This document shows, piece by piece, positions 23,610 through 36,106 of a DNA stretch of 64,000 bases (the stretch's first letter is position 1; every line of letters starts with the position of its first letter). Under the pieces are notes generated by a model. The model had not been told where the DNA came from, ran no database searches, and worked only from the letters and a program-made list of their open reading frames with translations. The translations under genes and the position numbers were made by a program. Origin of the DNA: Vespa crabro (Eukaryota; Arthropoda; Insecta; Hymenoptera; Vespidae); NCBI RefSeq assembly GCF_910589235.1, contig NC_060957.1, positions 8,170,162-8,234,161 of the forward strand, given 5' to 3'.

Positions 23610-25150
23610 GAAACTACATTTGCAATTGAACTGTAACCGAACTTCAATAAAGGGGGATAATGCTATACAATTTTATGCAATTTTATGAACTTCTACCTGA
23701 AACTTCGAGTATACATGTACGTATATATATTATTTATAAAAATTACATTTCAACTTAGTGATATAAAACTCATCTAAATAATATTTTTCTAAGGAATCCT
23801 TCAGATCTATAACCAAATAAAACTTAAAAAAAATTATAGATTTTTACTTCTAACGTCGATCCTTATTAATCGCTTATTTTCGAAACATTTTATCCTTATA
23901 AATATCAAAGTTCATGCCACGAAGTCATTAATGCGATTTTCGTAAAACCTATCATTCAGACAAACTCTGATGACGTCAATTCAGAAAAAACATTACTTTT
24001 TCCTCAGCTGATCATCATTCTTGATGTGTCTTCTTTCAATTGTATTCATTGACACAAGTGAATCAATATGTATTTTCGTAATCGTTCTCGATAAATTTAT
24101 AAATTATGTCCATCGCGTTTTCTTTTGATTAACACGTTATCTTTCTTCGATTTCTTTTTTTCTTTTTATCTATCTCTCTGTCTTTCTCTCTCTCTTCCTT
24201 TCAAAAAACAAAAAAAAAGGAAAAAAAAACAGAAAAAAAGATAAATATTACACATCTCACGTTCGAGTAATACTGATGTCCAATCATTCTTTTTGTAATA
24301 TTCATGTCCAATCATTCTTTTTTATATATTCTTTCTGTTATTTTTACAACACAATAGCCGTAGTTACATCAATATAGATGAGGTAAGAACTCGAGAGGAA
24401 TGACTGCAAATAAGAAATGACTCATCGTTCCTTATCGAATAAAAACAATTGCTTTTCCATGTAATTATACATTGAATGGCCGAGGCTAATTACTTTTCTG
24501 ACTTGACTGTAAAATAAATCCATTGTTGTCCATGTATCTTCTCCGAAATTTAAGATTTTCGCGCGTCTTACGAAAGAACGTACGAAAATATACGGAAACG
24601 GACGACAATTTCGCGCGGGAAAAATTTGAATTTTTCACAAACGTCCTTGGCTTACAATATGGTTTTATGATTTACATTCGACATCAATCATTTAAAGTTC
24701 GTCTATAATATTTTCTTTTTCTCTTTCATAAAATTTATCCGTATTACGTACGAGTATATTTTGTATTTAATATCTATATCTTATCGCATATTTCTTGCTT
24801 ATTAGAATTGTTTGTTGAGTTTTAGATAAGAGAGCATTCTTTACAAATAAAATCGATAATCCTGATCGAGAAGTGACAATGAATTTTCGCGATAATCTTT
24901 CATCCACATATTCTTATTACATTATTTGCCTATCTATTTCAATTCTATTTATTTATTTATTTTTTTTCCTTTCGTCTTCGTTCTCATTTAGGTTGCACAC
25001 AAGACGTTATCACAAATCGTTCCAACTTTCAACAACGTAGTTAGCCAGCTGAGCGAATCAAAGCTTTCTAACGCTTTCAAAATAAAGAAACCGAGATGCT
25101 CGCACCTTTCTTTCTCTGGCTGCTTTGCTCCACTGATTTGGAAAGTCATA

Positions 25151-25185
<35 letters not shown>

Positions 25186-27568
25186 TTATATATCGACCGT
25201 GTGTGTATATATATGTACGAGTTACGTGGTTTTTTTTGATGAGGAAAAAAATTCTTATTGATAATTAAGAATGAAGATATTTTTATTTGTTTGTTTGTTT
25301 GTTTTTTTTTTTTTGTATAAGAGAAAGATAAGGAAAATTGATTTGTTATTATGTGAAAAACGTTAAATAATCAAAACAAAAGATTAGAATGGGGAAAAAG
25401 TCGATGTTTTTACAACAGAGATCACGTGATCCACTTAAATTCCGAGATCCGTTTCTTGCGTGATACAAGAACGCGAAAGGAGTGATAATGAAAACCAAGT
25501 AGATGGATATACTCGAGCACGTGCCAAAGGAGTAATATGCTGACCTTGCGATAAGATTGTTATCTTCACTTTTAAAATTAGGATACTATCTTAACGAAGT
25601 TCCGAGATGCTGTCGCTGCTATTCTTTAATAGAAAGAAATGAAAAAGAAATAAGGAGATAAAGTAATTTAGATTAGAAACAAAATGTTATAATAATTATA
25701 AATTTTGTTTTTTTTTTTCTTTTTTTTTTTAAAGTGGTATGGCTGTATCACTTGTCGTGTTTAGTCCCTAAGATTGAAATCAGTTAACATTGTTCACTCG
25801 TTCGTATAATTTCGTAAAACAGATACATATATTTGCGAAACATAAAACGATCTCAGAATGCTCGAGCTCTAAAATATATTACTAATTTTGTTTTATTAGG
25901 TGTGTTTGAACTTACAAGCCCAAATGCAAAATAAACACATTTATCGGAAGTTCTTAAACAAATATGCCATTAGAAAATAATTAAACTTAGATTAGAATGG
26001 TATCCGAAGCACATTTATCTAAGAAAAAAATAAATTGTGAACGAGATAACTGTTTTCCGTCTTAAAGATGGAGCACGTGTAAAATTTATTTTACCTTTTA
26101 TTTCTTCGAAAATAATCCTACCTGTTATAGTTCTATAGTAATGGAAAACGATTTGACCGAGATTTCACAGAGTACCGATAAATGATGTGCACCGTTTCAG
26201 ATTCAACTTCAGCCTTCCTCCTCTTTCTAACTCTAACTCTAACTCTAATTCTAACTCTAACTCTGACTCTAACTCTGACTCTAATTCTCCACGCTCGGTA
26301 TTTTACGTTTCTTTGAAGAGACGACGGATGCATAGCGAATGCGTTGTGTTACATCATCGTTGCCGTAACAGAAGATTTACAGTTTATGCAGAGTCGATCT
26401 TAAATCAACAACATTGACTATTATTTATTTATTTTTTTCTAAAGACTTTAATGCGGCCATTTTGTGCTTCTAAAGGAAGTTCTCTCTTAAGTAATCATGA
26501 ATTTATTTTTATAACAATCGTTAGATGATTGTCTCTCTTCAACTTGTAAATATTATTTTTTTTTTCTTTTCCTTTTTTTTTACTTGGTATTCGTGCGTAT
26601 ATTAGTTTATCTACTTTATTTTACGTAATAAAACCAAGGTCAGTCATGACTTACCACGAAGTCACATAAATAAAGATTTGTTGTTTTTTTTATTTTTTTC
26701 CTATTTTAAGAATAACTTGCATTCGATATAGTATGAAAACTATGTTGTTTCAGGACAACTCTCTTCTTCGACAATAAGAAGTAACCATTAACAGTGCTCT
26801 CCCGTTACGGTTTCTTATGTAACGTGGTAAAATGAGCAGCTTGCTGCTTCCAATATGCTCGGCCTCTAATCGAATTATGTCTCTCTCTCTCTCTCTCGCT
26901 GTTTGTCTCGTCATTTTGTTGAGTAAAGAGAAAGAGAATATGGTATTTTGTATGATTCATTCGAGAGATATCTGTCGATGAAAAATATCATTGGATTCGT
27001 TGCACAAAGTTTCATATTCGGAAAAAGTCAAATTATTGAGATTCTTTTTCTCTTTTTTTTTTCGTTCTCTGTTTTTTCTTTCTTTTTTTCTATACTTCTC
27101 AATAATATTAGAAATGTTTGATATTATTCGATTGCGCAAACAAATCATGAACAAAACGTTCGATGATCATAGCATAATTGTCGGAATATTTCTCGACGTT
27201 TATTGTTCTTTTATTTCGAAATATCTCCGATGATAAATCGTGTACTTTGTTCGGTATACTTGTTAAGATATATCTAAGAAATATGTTATACCACTGAACT
27301 TGCAATCCTCCGTGAACGGAAGAAAATCCGTTGCATCGTCGATAAATCCAAGACACGTCAATTTGCGATTGGACTCTCTTTCTCGATTGACCTTGAAAGC
27401 TATACATGTGTGTTTGTGTATCTGGCTTGGCTATGAGCGTGCGAGCATGTGTATGTATGTATATATTAATATGTGCATGTGTATATGCACGCGTTCTTTC
27501 ATGTATCAAGCACATACCACTTGATGAGACACAGCTGTGTTAACGTTATTTTTATCTTTTCTTTTTGT

Positions 27569-27638
<70 letters not shown>

Positions 27639-28077
27639 TAATATATCAGTATATGTAATCGAATTTAATTAAAAAGAAAAAAAAAAGAAGAAAAATATTA
27701 ATTCATCGAGAAGAAAGATCAGCGATTGAATTTGTTCATCAAGTTTGAACAAATGTTGACCAAGTGATTTGATTTTTAATAAAAGTAAAAAATCGTATCG
27801 TTTGAGTCGAACTTAATTTTGCGCTAACACACTCGCATATATATATGTGTTGAAAGAGATAATATCGAGTATTGACGAACAAAAAAACAGAATAAAAAAG
27901 AATATACGATTAAATGATAAACGTGTGAAGATTCGAGAAGAACAACGAGGAAGAGAAGTTGGATAGTAACGTTTATGTTGTACCGATTGTGTTCACTGGC
28001 GCCAGTAGCGTAACAAGGCCTTGAATGGGGCCATCGAGTAATCCTCTTTCAAATTGCAGTCTTTCAATTATATATAC

Positions 28078-28147
<70 letters not shown>

Positions 28148-30288
28148 ATTGAAGCCTTCAATTGTACCGTATTTCGTCATGTGACTTACTATGATTTCTT
28201 TTTATTTTATTGTTGCATTTTCCCTTAATAATTGCCTTCATTTTTTTGTTAGTAATAATAATAAGAAGAAATTAATGTAATATCTAAAAATCGATAAGAA
28301 AGTAAAATTAAGAAAAATTTATAAAAAATCTGTAGTATTTTTACTATTATTTAATATATATATATATATTTTTTTTTTATTAAAATTTTAATACACTTAA
28401 AAAAAAGAATAAAAGAAGTAGAAAAAGCTGCGTAGAAAAATTATTGAAGATCGATAAATCGAACGATTCTACAAATTAGGCGGGAAAATTTGAATTCATT
28501 TGCAAAAATTATTATTCATTTCCAAGAGGTATGCATGCAAATAAGTTTGCTCATGTAAGACCTTCGATTTCTTTTCTCAGAGTCTTCTCTCGTTTGATCA
28601 TACACACCGTCGGAGAGGACGTTTGAATATTGATCGGGACGTTTGTATAAAAAATGAAGTTTCTTTTGCGTATAGGACCTTCGATGCGAAGAGTTGACTT
28701 CTTTACTTCCTTTTATAATACAGGTTGAATCAAAAGTTCATAGGTGAATTTTAAAAGACGATTACTTTTTTGCGAGACTTTAGGCTAATTTTTTCTTTCT
28801 TTCTTCTTTTTTTTTTTCAGATTATAAAAATACAAGCCGAAGAAAATGTATTCACTTTAAATCTCATCGTGCGGATAACTATAATTATGCGTAGAAGAGT
28901 TAAGGCAAGCAAGAAAGACATGTCTCCACCGTTCACGCTTCGAAGAATTTCTGGTTACGGTCGTCTCGCTTCTGCTAGCACGACCTTCATCGTCTTGTTT
29001 GTAGTGTTGAATCATATCATCTCGTTGTATTAATTATCCTCGACTTGTACTAATTATCCTTACGAGGATATTCCCTACAAAACATATCATTCATAACCTT
29101 CTTTATATATATTTGATTTACTGTAGACGCGAAAAAAGAATATTGTTTATCAATATTTGTATATAAATCTCTTTTTTAAGACATTGCGCGCTATGACCCA
29201 TTGTCAATTGGTTTGGTATTTTTATTTTTATTTTTTTTCCCCCTTATTGTTAAAATAATTCGTTTTATTGCAAAGCTTAAAATATAATAAAAGTCATAAA
29301 AGAATTATTTGATAATATAATCCGATATTGAACGTGGACGATTTCAAAAAGTAACCGTTTGAGTGGTGCCATCTATTTATTAATTTCTTTTTTATTGATA
29401 ACAAATACACCTACACACACGCGCGCGATATAAAAGTTAGTTTCTTTTGAATTGTAAAAGCAATTGAATAGTGAATGAATGGGCGTCGTGTGGATTTTGC
29501 AAAGAGAAAGAATGGAAACAAAAACGAAAGAAGTATTATAGAGAGGGGAGTGGGAGGCAATGTAGAGGGGAAAGGAGGGAAACTTTCAATATTATTTTAT
29601 ATACATACTACATATTATACTACGCTCCTCCTTCTTCCGCACTTTCAAATTCCGGACGTTCGTTTACATGTTCCTCCGTTGTTCCTGTTTGTTGTGTGGC
29701 GGTTGCGTTTGTCGGCTGGAAAGAGTTTAATTTGAAGTTATGAATCGAATGTGGGGGAACGATGATCGAGGAGGAGTTACGTAAAAGTATGTTTATTGCA
29801 AGCTCGAAAGTTCCTGTCTTTTGTTTTGCGATATAACGCCCGCAAAATTCAAGATTGAGTTCTCTATCTAACTGTTTGTCTGTCTGTCTATCTGTTTCTC
29901 TTTCTCTCTTTTTTTGTCTCTCTCTTTCTCTTTCTTTTTCTCTTTCTCTTTCTTTCTCTCTCCCTTTCTCTCTTACTCTTTCGTTTGCAAACTTGTTGCG
30001 CCTTTTATCACGCCATCAACAGGTCCTACGAAACTACATATTTACGATCGTCATTTTTCCGCACTTAAAAATGAACTTATTAAAGTAATTAATACGAATT
30101 ATGTATGATATTTTCTTGTAAATATCGATCATAAATTATCGTGAAAGATTCTTTGTAATTTAAAATGATAATAAATTTTTCGAACGATTCCAATTAATTT
30201 TGTAAGATTATCAATCGAATATCGTGTATATATGTATATATATTGGTTTAGATAAGAATATATTATATCAATATATTATATATATTAT

Positions 30289-30333
<45 letters not shown>

Positions 30334-31551
30334 TATATAAAATAATTATGTTAAACGTAAAATGTGTGTGTGTGTGTGTGTAAAACAAAAAAAAATATTG
30401 TATGTAGTTCAATCTTGCTTACCAAAGATCGGTACGCGTGCACCGACATGACATTGGTTAATTGTAAACTACGAATTGCGACGAGCAGTTACATCGTATG
30501 TAAGCATTGAAAATGATTTCCTGCAACTGACTCGTTGATACTTCCTGTCGGCGATGGTACATGCCGCAATTACACTCGTCTCCTCCCATTGCTTTTTTCC
30601 TCTCCTTTTTTCTTTTTTCTTTTTTTTTTCCCCTATACATCGGAAAATTGCATTCTGCGGAAATGCACAAATATTTTCACGAACGTGATACTTCAATTGA
30701 ATATACAAAAGGATTCTCTCTTCCTAGCATATGATTTTTCATTTATCAAAAGGGAAAAAAAGAAGATGAGTGTAATACTCATGATTTCCGAAATTCTAAA
30801 CTCGATGGAAGGTTGGAAGAAGAAAAAAAAAGAAAATGGAAGTAAGAAGAAGACGTCGTCGTCGTTGTTGAAATGTCACCTGTTAGCCATGACCTTCGTT
30901 CTGGATGTTAGAACGAGATATGACGTGGGCTTCCGGCTTGCGGATATTACGTTCCTGGTATATGACTGCTCCATAGAAATACAAGTAGACTCTGGAAAGC
31001 AGGACAGGCAGGCTCTATTCGTGAAGGTCATGGAAACTTAGCCTCGGTCAGACTCTTTTGATTTGATTAAAGGAAGCCAACGCGTGTATCGTACGTGGCT
31101 ATAGATAGATCCATAGATAAATAGATAAATAGTTAGATAGATAGAGTCCTCTTCTTTAACTAAGTAGTATGTTATAATAGTATGTACCGTGTTCGTTCGT
31201 TGTCGTCGGCATGTACTACGATATTGCGGGGTTTACGACCGTCTCGTCTACAGCCTTCGCTTCTCCGTACCACCTATCTACATAACTATGATTCCTACTG
31301 GCATCTACTATTGAGATCAACGCACGCGTTCTCTCTTCTATTTTAAAACGAATTCTACGAATGCTAAATGCCTTACCACGTTGAATACATTTAGAGACGA
31401 TCTAGCAAATGTATACATCTTTTCAAAGTTTATCAAAACTTTCGATATATGTCGCTTTGTTTAGTTTACATTTGAAATAGATTACTTAGTTAGATTTATG
31501 TAGAAGTTGAATTGCTGATCGTCTTCAACATTTTATTATTAGAAATGTCGT

Positions 31552-31583
<32 letters not shown>

Positions 31584-34500
31584 TCTCTTTCTCTTTCTCT
31601 TTCTCTTTCTCTCTTTCATCTAATTTCAAACGTAACAGTTTCGTTGACCTCATGCATTTCTCTTGAATCTTTCAATGTAGACTCAACCAAGACCGTGCCC
31701 GCCATTGACTGAATCTACCAAAGATTATTTCTTTATCTCAAACTTAAATTTTTTTCTGTTTCCCCCCCTCATCCCCATAATTTCTTCAACTCATTAACTA
31801 TCCAGGTCATATAGAATGGGTACGAGCAAATAAAATATTGTTTGCGTTTCGTCTCGAGTCGTTTTATCGATTTGACGCACGATTTTCTTATGTTCTTGTA
31901 TTTCTAATTAAACGATAAGGAGATATCTCGCTAATGACGCAGATATCTACAATGGGTTGTTTCGATGGGCTCATAAGATGATGTTATATATGTTTTGTTT
32001 GTCTTAAAAAGAGAATATTATATCTGCGATTATTCGTAAAAATTGACTTTTAATTAAAGTGGAAAGAAAAGAACAAAGAAACGAAGAGAAAATACATTCC
32101 ATAACCGAATATATATTTTAACGTAGATAGAACATTTAAATCATAAAAAGAAACATCTGTGAATCATAAAGAATATGTGTTATAAATATTGATGAGGCCA
32201 ATGCTAATGAATAAATTGACGTTGCCTGCAAAATTCAAGTTTGTCGTGCTAAACGTGCCGTAATTACGATCTCCATATTTTGTTGACCAACGAAAAAAAG
32301 CACGTATATATATATATATATATTCGTAGTTCGTGGTTAAATATCACGTTTTAGTAATTAAAGCTACGATTAAGATCAATATCGGACAATTCATTTATTT
32401 TATTTTTTTTATTCTTTTCTTTTTTTTTATTTTGTTATTTTTTCTTTTTTTTCTTCTGTAAACAAAGAAGAAATTCTCGAACAAACGAAACGTCTTGTTT
32501 GTTTTTTCTTTCTTTCTTTCTTTCTTTCTTTCTTTTTCTTTTTTCTTGTTCTTATCGTCGTCGTTCAACTTCCTCAAGAAATATACCGAAGAAATCCTTA
32601 GGATTTTTGTGTACGTACGCGACTATGTAAGCACAACGTAGTTTCAATAACGTGGGTTTGTTCTTCCGTTTTCTCCATCTCGAAGAAATTTTCTTGTAGG
32701 CAGTAGGAGGAGTAACTCCTCGCATTCGAGGAAGCGTAGATCTTCTCTTCATCTCGTGTAGTCTTTCCCAGACAAAAAATAAAAAAAAAAAAAAGAAAAA
32801 AAAAGAAAAAAAAAACGAAAGAAAGAAAGAGAGAAAGAAAAAGAATATCCTTCCGGCGAGACAGTCTCTATAAATAGGAGTTCTAGAAATAGTCTTTCGC
32901 TTTATTTTCATTTTCGAACTATTATAGCCAACGAACGTGCGCGCGCTTAGGGTACGTGTTACTTCCTCTAATCTTGTGAAAACTAAATGATAAAATAAAT
33001 AATGTGTCGAGCGTGTTCCTCCAAAAATGGACTTCTTTTCGCTCGAAATAACGAAGATAAAAAATATTGGTTTAAATTCTGTCAGATTTAGAGGATTACA
33101 GACGAAAATAATATAAAAGAAAAGCATAATGGTATTTAAAGTACGGGATGTAAAATCCAAGAATATCGTATTTTAAGACCAAAGATGTTAATTTATGTTG
33201 GTAGTTCGCCGATGAATATTTTCGAGGATCAAATATTCTCATCAGAGAGTTTTCAAATACTTAAACGATTATTTAAAATAAATTGAAATAAAGAATACAA
33301 AAGGCAAGAAAAACATAAATTTAAACCTCTTATAGTAAAATAAATTCTTACGAAATAATATTGACGAAAGAATTCAATGATGACTAACAGCGTTGAAAAC
33401 ATTCCATAAAGGCATCTGGTGACAAAAAATGCAGACAAAACTTCTCGCCAAACAATTTATTTATATTTCATACTACTATATGTTTACTTTTACCCGGCTA
33501 TAAAAACTTTCTTCTTGATGACCATTCTAGGGTGGAGTCGTAATAATAATTCCAGGATTCAAACTATATATTTAGAACTTAAGTAATTTGCTACTAAGAA
33601 ACGCAGTAGAAATTTTTTTTTTTTTTTTAATTTCACACTTGCATTGACTTTTGAATGATCTATCGAGAGTTGCAGTATTACATAAATAATTGAACTTATG
33701 TAATTGTAATTTGCATATTGTATCATTTATTGTTCACTGACATCTTACATCACTCTCGATAGTAAATTATTCTTTTAAAACAAAAAGAGTTTAAAGTTCC
33801 TTGGGTTAAACTGTGCTTATTGTTAGACACACCGTGTAAGCAAACATGTCGAACACGAAACACTTCAAGTACGCTGGATCGAATCCTGTCACAATTTGAT
33901 TTATTATTATTATATTATTTTCTTTTTATCTTTAAAAATTAATTATTCATCTCACTGACGATTATCTTTGTCTTTTTTGTTCATAGAATTCCTTTGGAAG
34001 ACCCGACGAGATCGTAGCTGCTGAAACATTAGCGAATCACAATCGCTGTAACAATTCCTTCGTTCACGACGTATTCCAGGCACAATTTCGATCTAGTCTT
34101 ACGTGTCCGAGGTGTCATCGGCAATCAAACACGTTTGATCCGTTCCTTTGCGTGTCGGTACCAGTCCCACAAAATCATCGACAGATGAGTCTCTTTGTGA
34201 ACGTTCTCTACACATCTCAACAGCCACGACAAGTTAGGATTGGCGTCACCGTGAATCAAGCTGCGAACGTGAGAGAACTCAGAGAAATTTTAGCAAGTGA
34301 CACCGGCATCGAAGAGAATCATATGTTGCTGACTGAAGTTCATGACGAAGGATTTCACAGGTATCGTTATTTTCATTGTTATCTTTTCTTTTTTCTTGTT
34401 TTTTCTTTTTTTTTTTTCTTGTTATATACTTGTCTTTTATCATTATATGTTAAGTTTTATATTTGTTTTTCTGTTTCATTAGGACATTCTCTGATTGTCA

Positions 34501-36106
34501 ACCATTGTCTGTGATCACAGAAAATGATCCCCTTTACTGTATAGAACTACCGCAGTTGAAAGAGCCAACTGAACAGGCATACATTTTACTGGTATGGATC
34601 AACGTTCTCGTAAAGGGTGATTTGAGGCAACGCTTTGGTAGCCCTTACACAATGCAAGTTTCTCGTGAAACGTCTTACGAAGATCTTCAGAAACTTTTAC
34701 TCAAGGAAATGCATAGTACCTTGACCGACGATGTTTTAACATCCAGCCAAAATCCAGGACTATTCAACATTCGAGTAGCTGATCCAGCAGCGACACCTAT
34801 TCAAGACGAACATCCTTGCATTGATCCTTGCGTCGAACATCCACTTTATACGGAACAAATCGAACAAGCATTGGCACTCTGTGCCGATGATTCCGGTCCA
34901 CAGCACGTGAAACTAATTCTCGAATGGGACGAGGCTACGAAGAATAATATCATTCAAGATGACAGTGATCAGATCGAAGAGCACGCCAGTGTGAAGCAAT
35001 TAAAGACTAATTCTGAGTTAGGTGGAGCGGTTACGTTGGAAGAATGTTTTGATCTTTATACGAGAGCGGAGACGTTAGGAGCCGAAGACGCCTGGCATTG
35101 TCCTTATTGTAATAAGAAACAAGAAGTCGTGAAGAAGTTAGGACTTTGGACTTTACCTGATATCTTAGTAATACATCTGAAAAGATTTCGTCAACAATCC
35201 AAACAGAGATCGACGTCGAAATTGACAATGCTCGTAGATTTCCCTCTTTATGGTTTTGACATGACTCCTCATCTTGCTCATAATGGAGTACAAACACATA
35301 ATAACGTTCCTACACTTGGCGGCTTGGGTTGGTCTCCATGGAAAAAGCCAAGACCACGACAACAAAGTATTTCTAAATACGATGAGAATGTATATGATCT
35401 TTACGCTATTTGTAATCACCATGGCCAAGATCTTCAGGGTGGCCATTATACAGCATTTTGTAGAAATCCATACGACACTCAATGGTATTGCTTCGATGAT
35501 ACAAGAGTCGAGGCTGTAAACGATACTAATCTTATCACGAATGCAGCTTACATGTTGTTTTATCAACGAAGAGGTTTGACTAGTAACTCTACTGGAAATT
35601 CCTCAGCGGCCTCCACAAGTTCGGCGGGCTCGGGTCTTGACCATTGGGTTTCTAAGATGCCACCGTTTTATTTTAATAATAAAACTAGTTGTAACGTCAC
35701 AAATAATAAGCAAAGTAAGTCGCAGGAAATATTGTGCCAGGAAAAAATTGTTGAAGAGAAGAATATGAATAATTTTAATAGAGGCTCTCGTAATTATGCA
35801 ACTCTACAGCCAAAGAAGCGAAACGTGGCAACCGAAACGGATGCTGGACATATTGACCATTGCTCGGACGACGAAGCTCCTTGTAGAAGAGAATGGGTAA
35901 GTACATAAGTTGTATATTTTTATAATTTTGTTATAATACTTTAACAACCGCATATGTCTAACAAATATTCGTTTCGTTTTCAGGCTTCACCAAAACCCGT
36001 AAGAAAAACGTCTTCTATCACTTTGACGCCTCATGTACCAGTAGCAATAATTCAAAATGCCAATAGTAATCCAGATACAACGGTGATACACGAATCAACA
36101 TTGTAA
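20160..36106 (+). CDS. USP31: Ubiquitin carboxyl-terminal hydrolase, USP31-like
   Basis: Cysteine protease that removes ubiquitin from proteins (C19 family). Exons are 20160-21080, 33987-34360, 34483-35896 and 35984-36106. All phases agree and give 943 residues, shorter than vertebrate USP31. Residues 1-180 are a basic, disordered leader with an eight-Gln run. The catalytic core starts with the Cys box GLRNHGNTCFMNAVLQCLSH (catalytic C192) and the QHDAQEFLLWLLDKVHEDLN helix. A zinc ribbon is formed by C347-C350 and C638-C641, with a ubiquitin-like insert between. The His box GGHYTAFCRN gives H753, and Asp770 in YCFDDTRV is at the usual 17-residue spacing, so the triad is intact. The C-terminal 150 residues are Ser/Asn-rich. 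The family match is to USP31/USP43 and fly Usp15-31. The first intron is 12.9 kb; small alternative exons inside it cannot be excluded. Confidence 0.93.
21096..21210. repeat. (GAT)n trinucleotide repeat at start of USP31 intron 1
   Basis: Imperfect GAT/GAC repeat beginning about 15 nt after the exon 1 donor. If the intron were retained, the frame would add an Asp/His-rich tail. Confidence 0.9.
21355..21381. repeat. (AT)n microsatellite
   Basis: About 12 AT units inside USP31 intron 1. Confidence 0.85.
21580..21660. promoter_or_regulatory. CpG-rich block with palindromic E2F consensus
   Basis: TTTCGCGCCAAA at 21640-21651 fits the palindromic E2F consensus TTTSGCGCSAAA exactly. An inverted CCAAT box (ATTGG) lies near 21592. 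The surrounding 90 bp are unusually CpG-rich for this intron. It could be an intronic enhancer or alternative promoter. Confidence 0.4.
21810..21868. repeat. Poly-T with periodic A
   Basis: Runs of T broken by single A about every 4 to 11 bases. A similar block lies at 49961-50036. Confidence 0.85.
22514..22540. repeat. (GT)n microsatellite
   Basis: About 13 GT units in USP31 intron 1. Confidence 0.9.
23537..23605. repeat. (CT)n microsatellite
   Basis: About 34 uninterrupted CT units in USP31 intron 1. Confidence 0.95.
24609..24622. promoter_or_regulatory. Opposed overlapping E2F-type sites
   Basis: TTTCGCGCGGGAAA contains TTTCGCGC in one direction and TTTCCCGC in the other, both matching TTTSSCGC. 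It sits alone in AT-rich intron sequence; function not shown. Confidence 0.35.
25153..25181. repeat. (AT)n microsatellite
   Basis: About 14 AT units in USP31 intron 1. Confidence 0.85.
26225..26284. repeat. (CTCTAA)n hexamer array
   Basis: Ten contiguous hexamers: seven CTCTAA or TTCTAA-type on each side of two CTCTGA variants. The other strand reads TTAGAG. Frames through it give Asn-Ser or Arg-Val dipeptide runs and are not genes. Confidence 0.9.
27571..27647. repeat. Long (AT)n microsatellite
   Basis: About 30 AT units followed by imperfect AATATAT units. Confidence 0.9.
28083..28143. repeat. Compound (AT)n-(GT)n microsatellite
   Basis: An AT tract to about 28115 passes into a GT tract to 28143. 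Confidence 0.9.
28721..28830. mobile_element. Half copy of a mariner-type MITE
   Basis: It starts right after a TA with CAGGTTGAATCAAAAGTTCA. It then follows the element at 57567 position by position: AAAAG-C-ATTA, a T run, GAGACTTTA, and TTATAAAAA. A T-rich stretch is inserted in the middle, and I cannot find the matching right inverted end, so it looks truncated or diverged. Confidence 0.55.
29869..29985. repeat. CT-rich polypyrimidine tract
   Basis: Imperfect CTGT and CTTT-type units over about 115 bp; Leu/Ser-rich frames through it are artefacts. Confidence 0.8.
30296..30382. repeat. (AT)n and (GT)n microsatellites
   Basis: AT tract at about 30296-30328 and GT tract at 30363-30382, separated by AT-rich sequence. 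Confidence 0.85.
31551..31617. repeat. (CT)n and (CTTTCT)n microsatellite
   Basis: CT units continuing as CTTTCT hexamers. Confidence 0.9.
32503..32546. repeat. (TTTC)n microsatellite
   Basis: About eight TTTC units with flanking T-rich runs. Confidence 0.85.

Larger units (their letters stand above)
21081..33986 (+). other. USP31 intron 1 (12.9 kb)
   Basis: It is bounded by donor GTGAGT at 21081 and an acceptor TTCATAG ending at 33986, and the flanking exons join in frame. No protein-like exon was recognised inside. It holds many microsatellites (listed separately), E2F-type motifs near 21640, 24609 and 28479, and half of a mariner-type element at 28721. Open frames such as 30535-31041 or the minus-strand 32552-33160 are driven by homopurine/homopyrimidine runs. 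Confidence 0.8.

Noticed and set aside
28770..29033. 87-codon frame preceded by a polypyrimidine-CAG acceptor-like site
   Set aside because: The acceptor-like site is part of the MITE half copy. The protein has no recognisable features and there is no matching donor in phase with USP31.
30535..31041. 168-codon plus-strand frame in USP31 intron 1
   Set aside because: The first half is homopyrimidine-derived and the middle is poly-Lys. The last 50 codons look somewhat less biased, but no family is recognisable and no exon signals support it.
32552..33160. 202-codon minus-strand frame in USP31 intron 1
   Set aside because: Dominated by a poly-Phe/Leu stretch from an A-rich homopurine run; no domain, splice signals or codon pattern.
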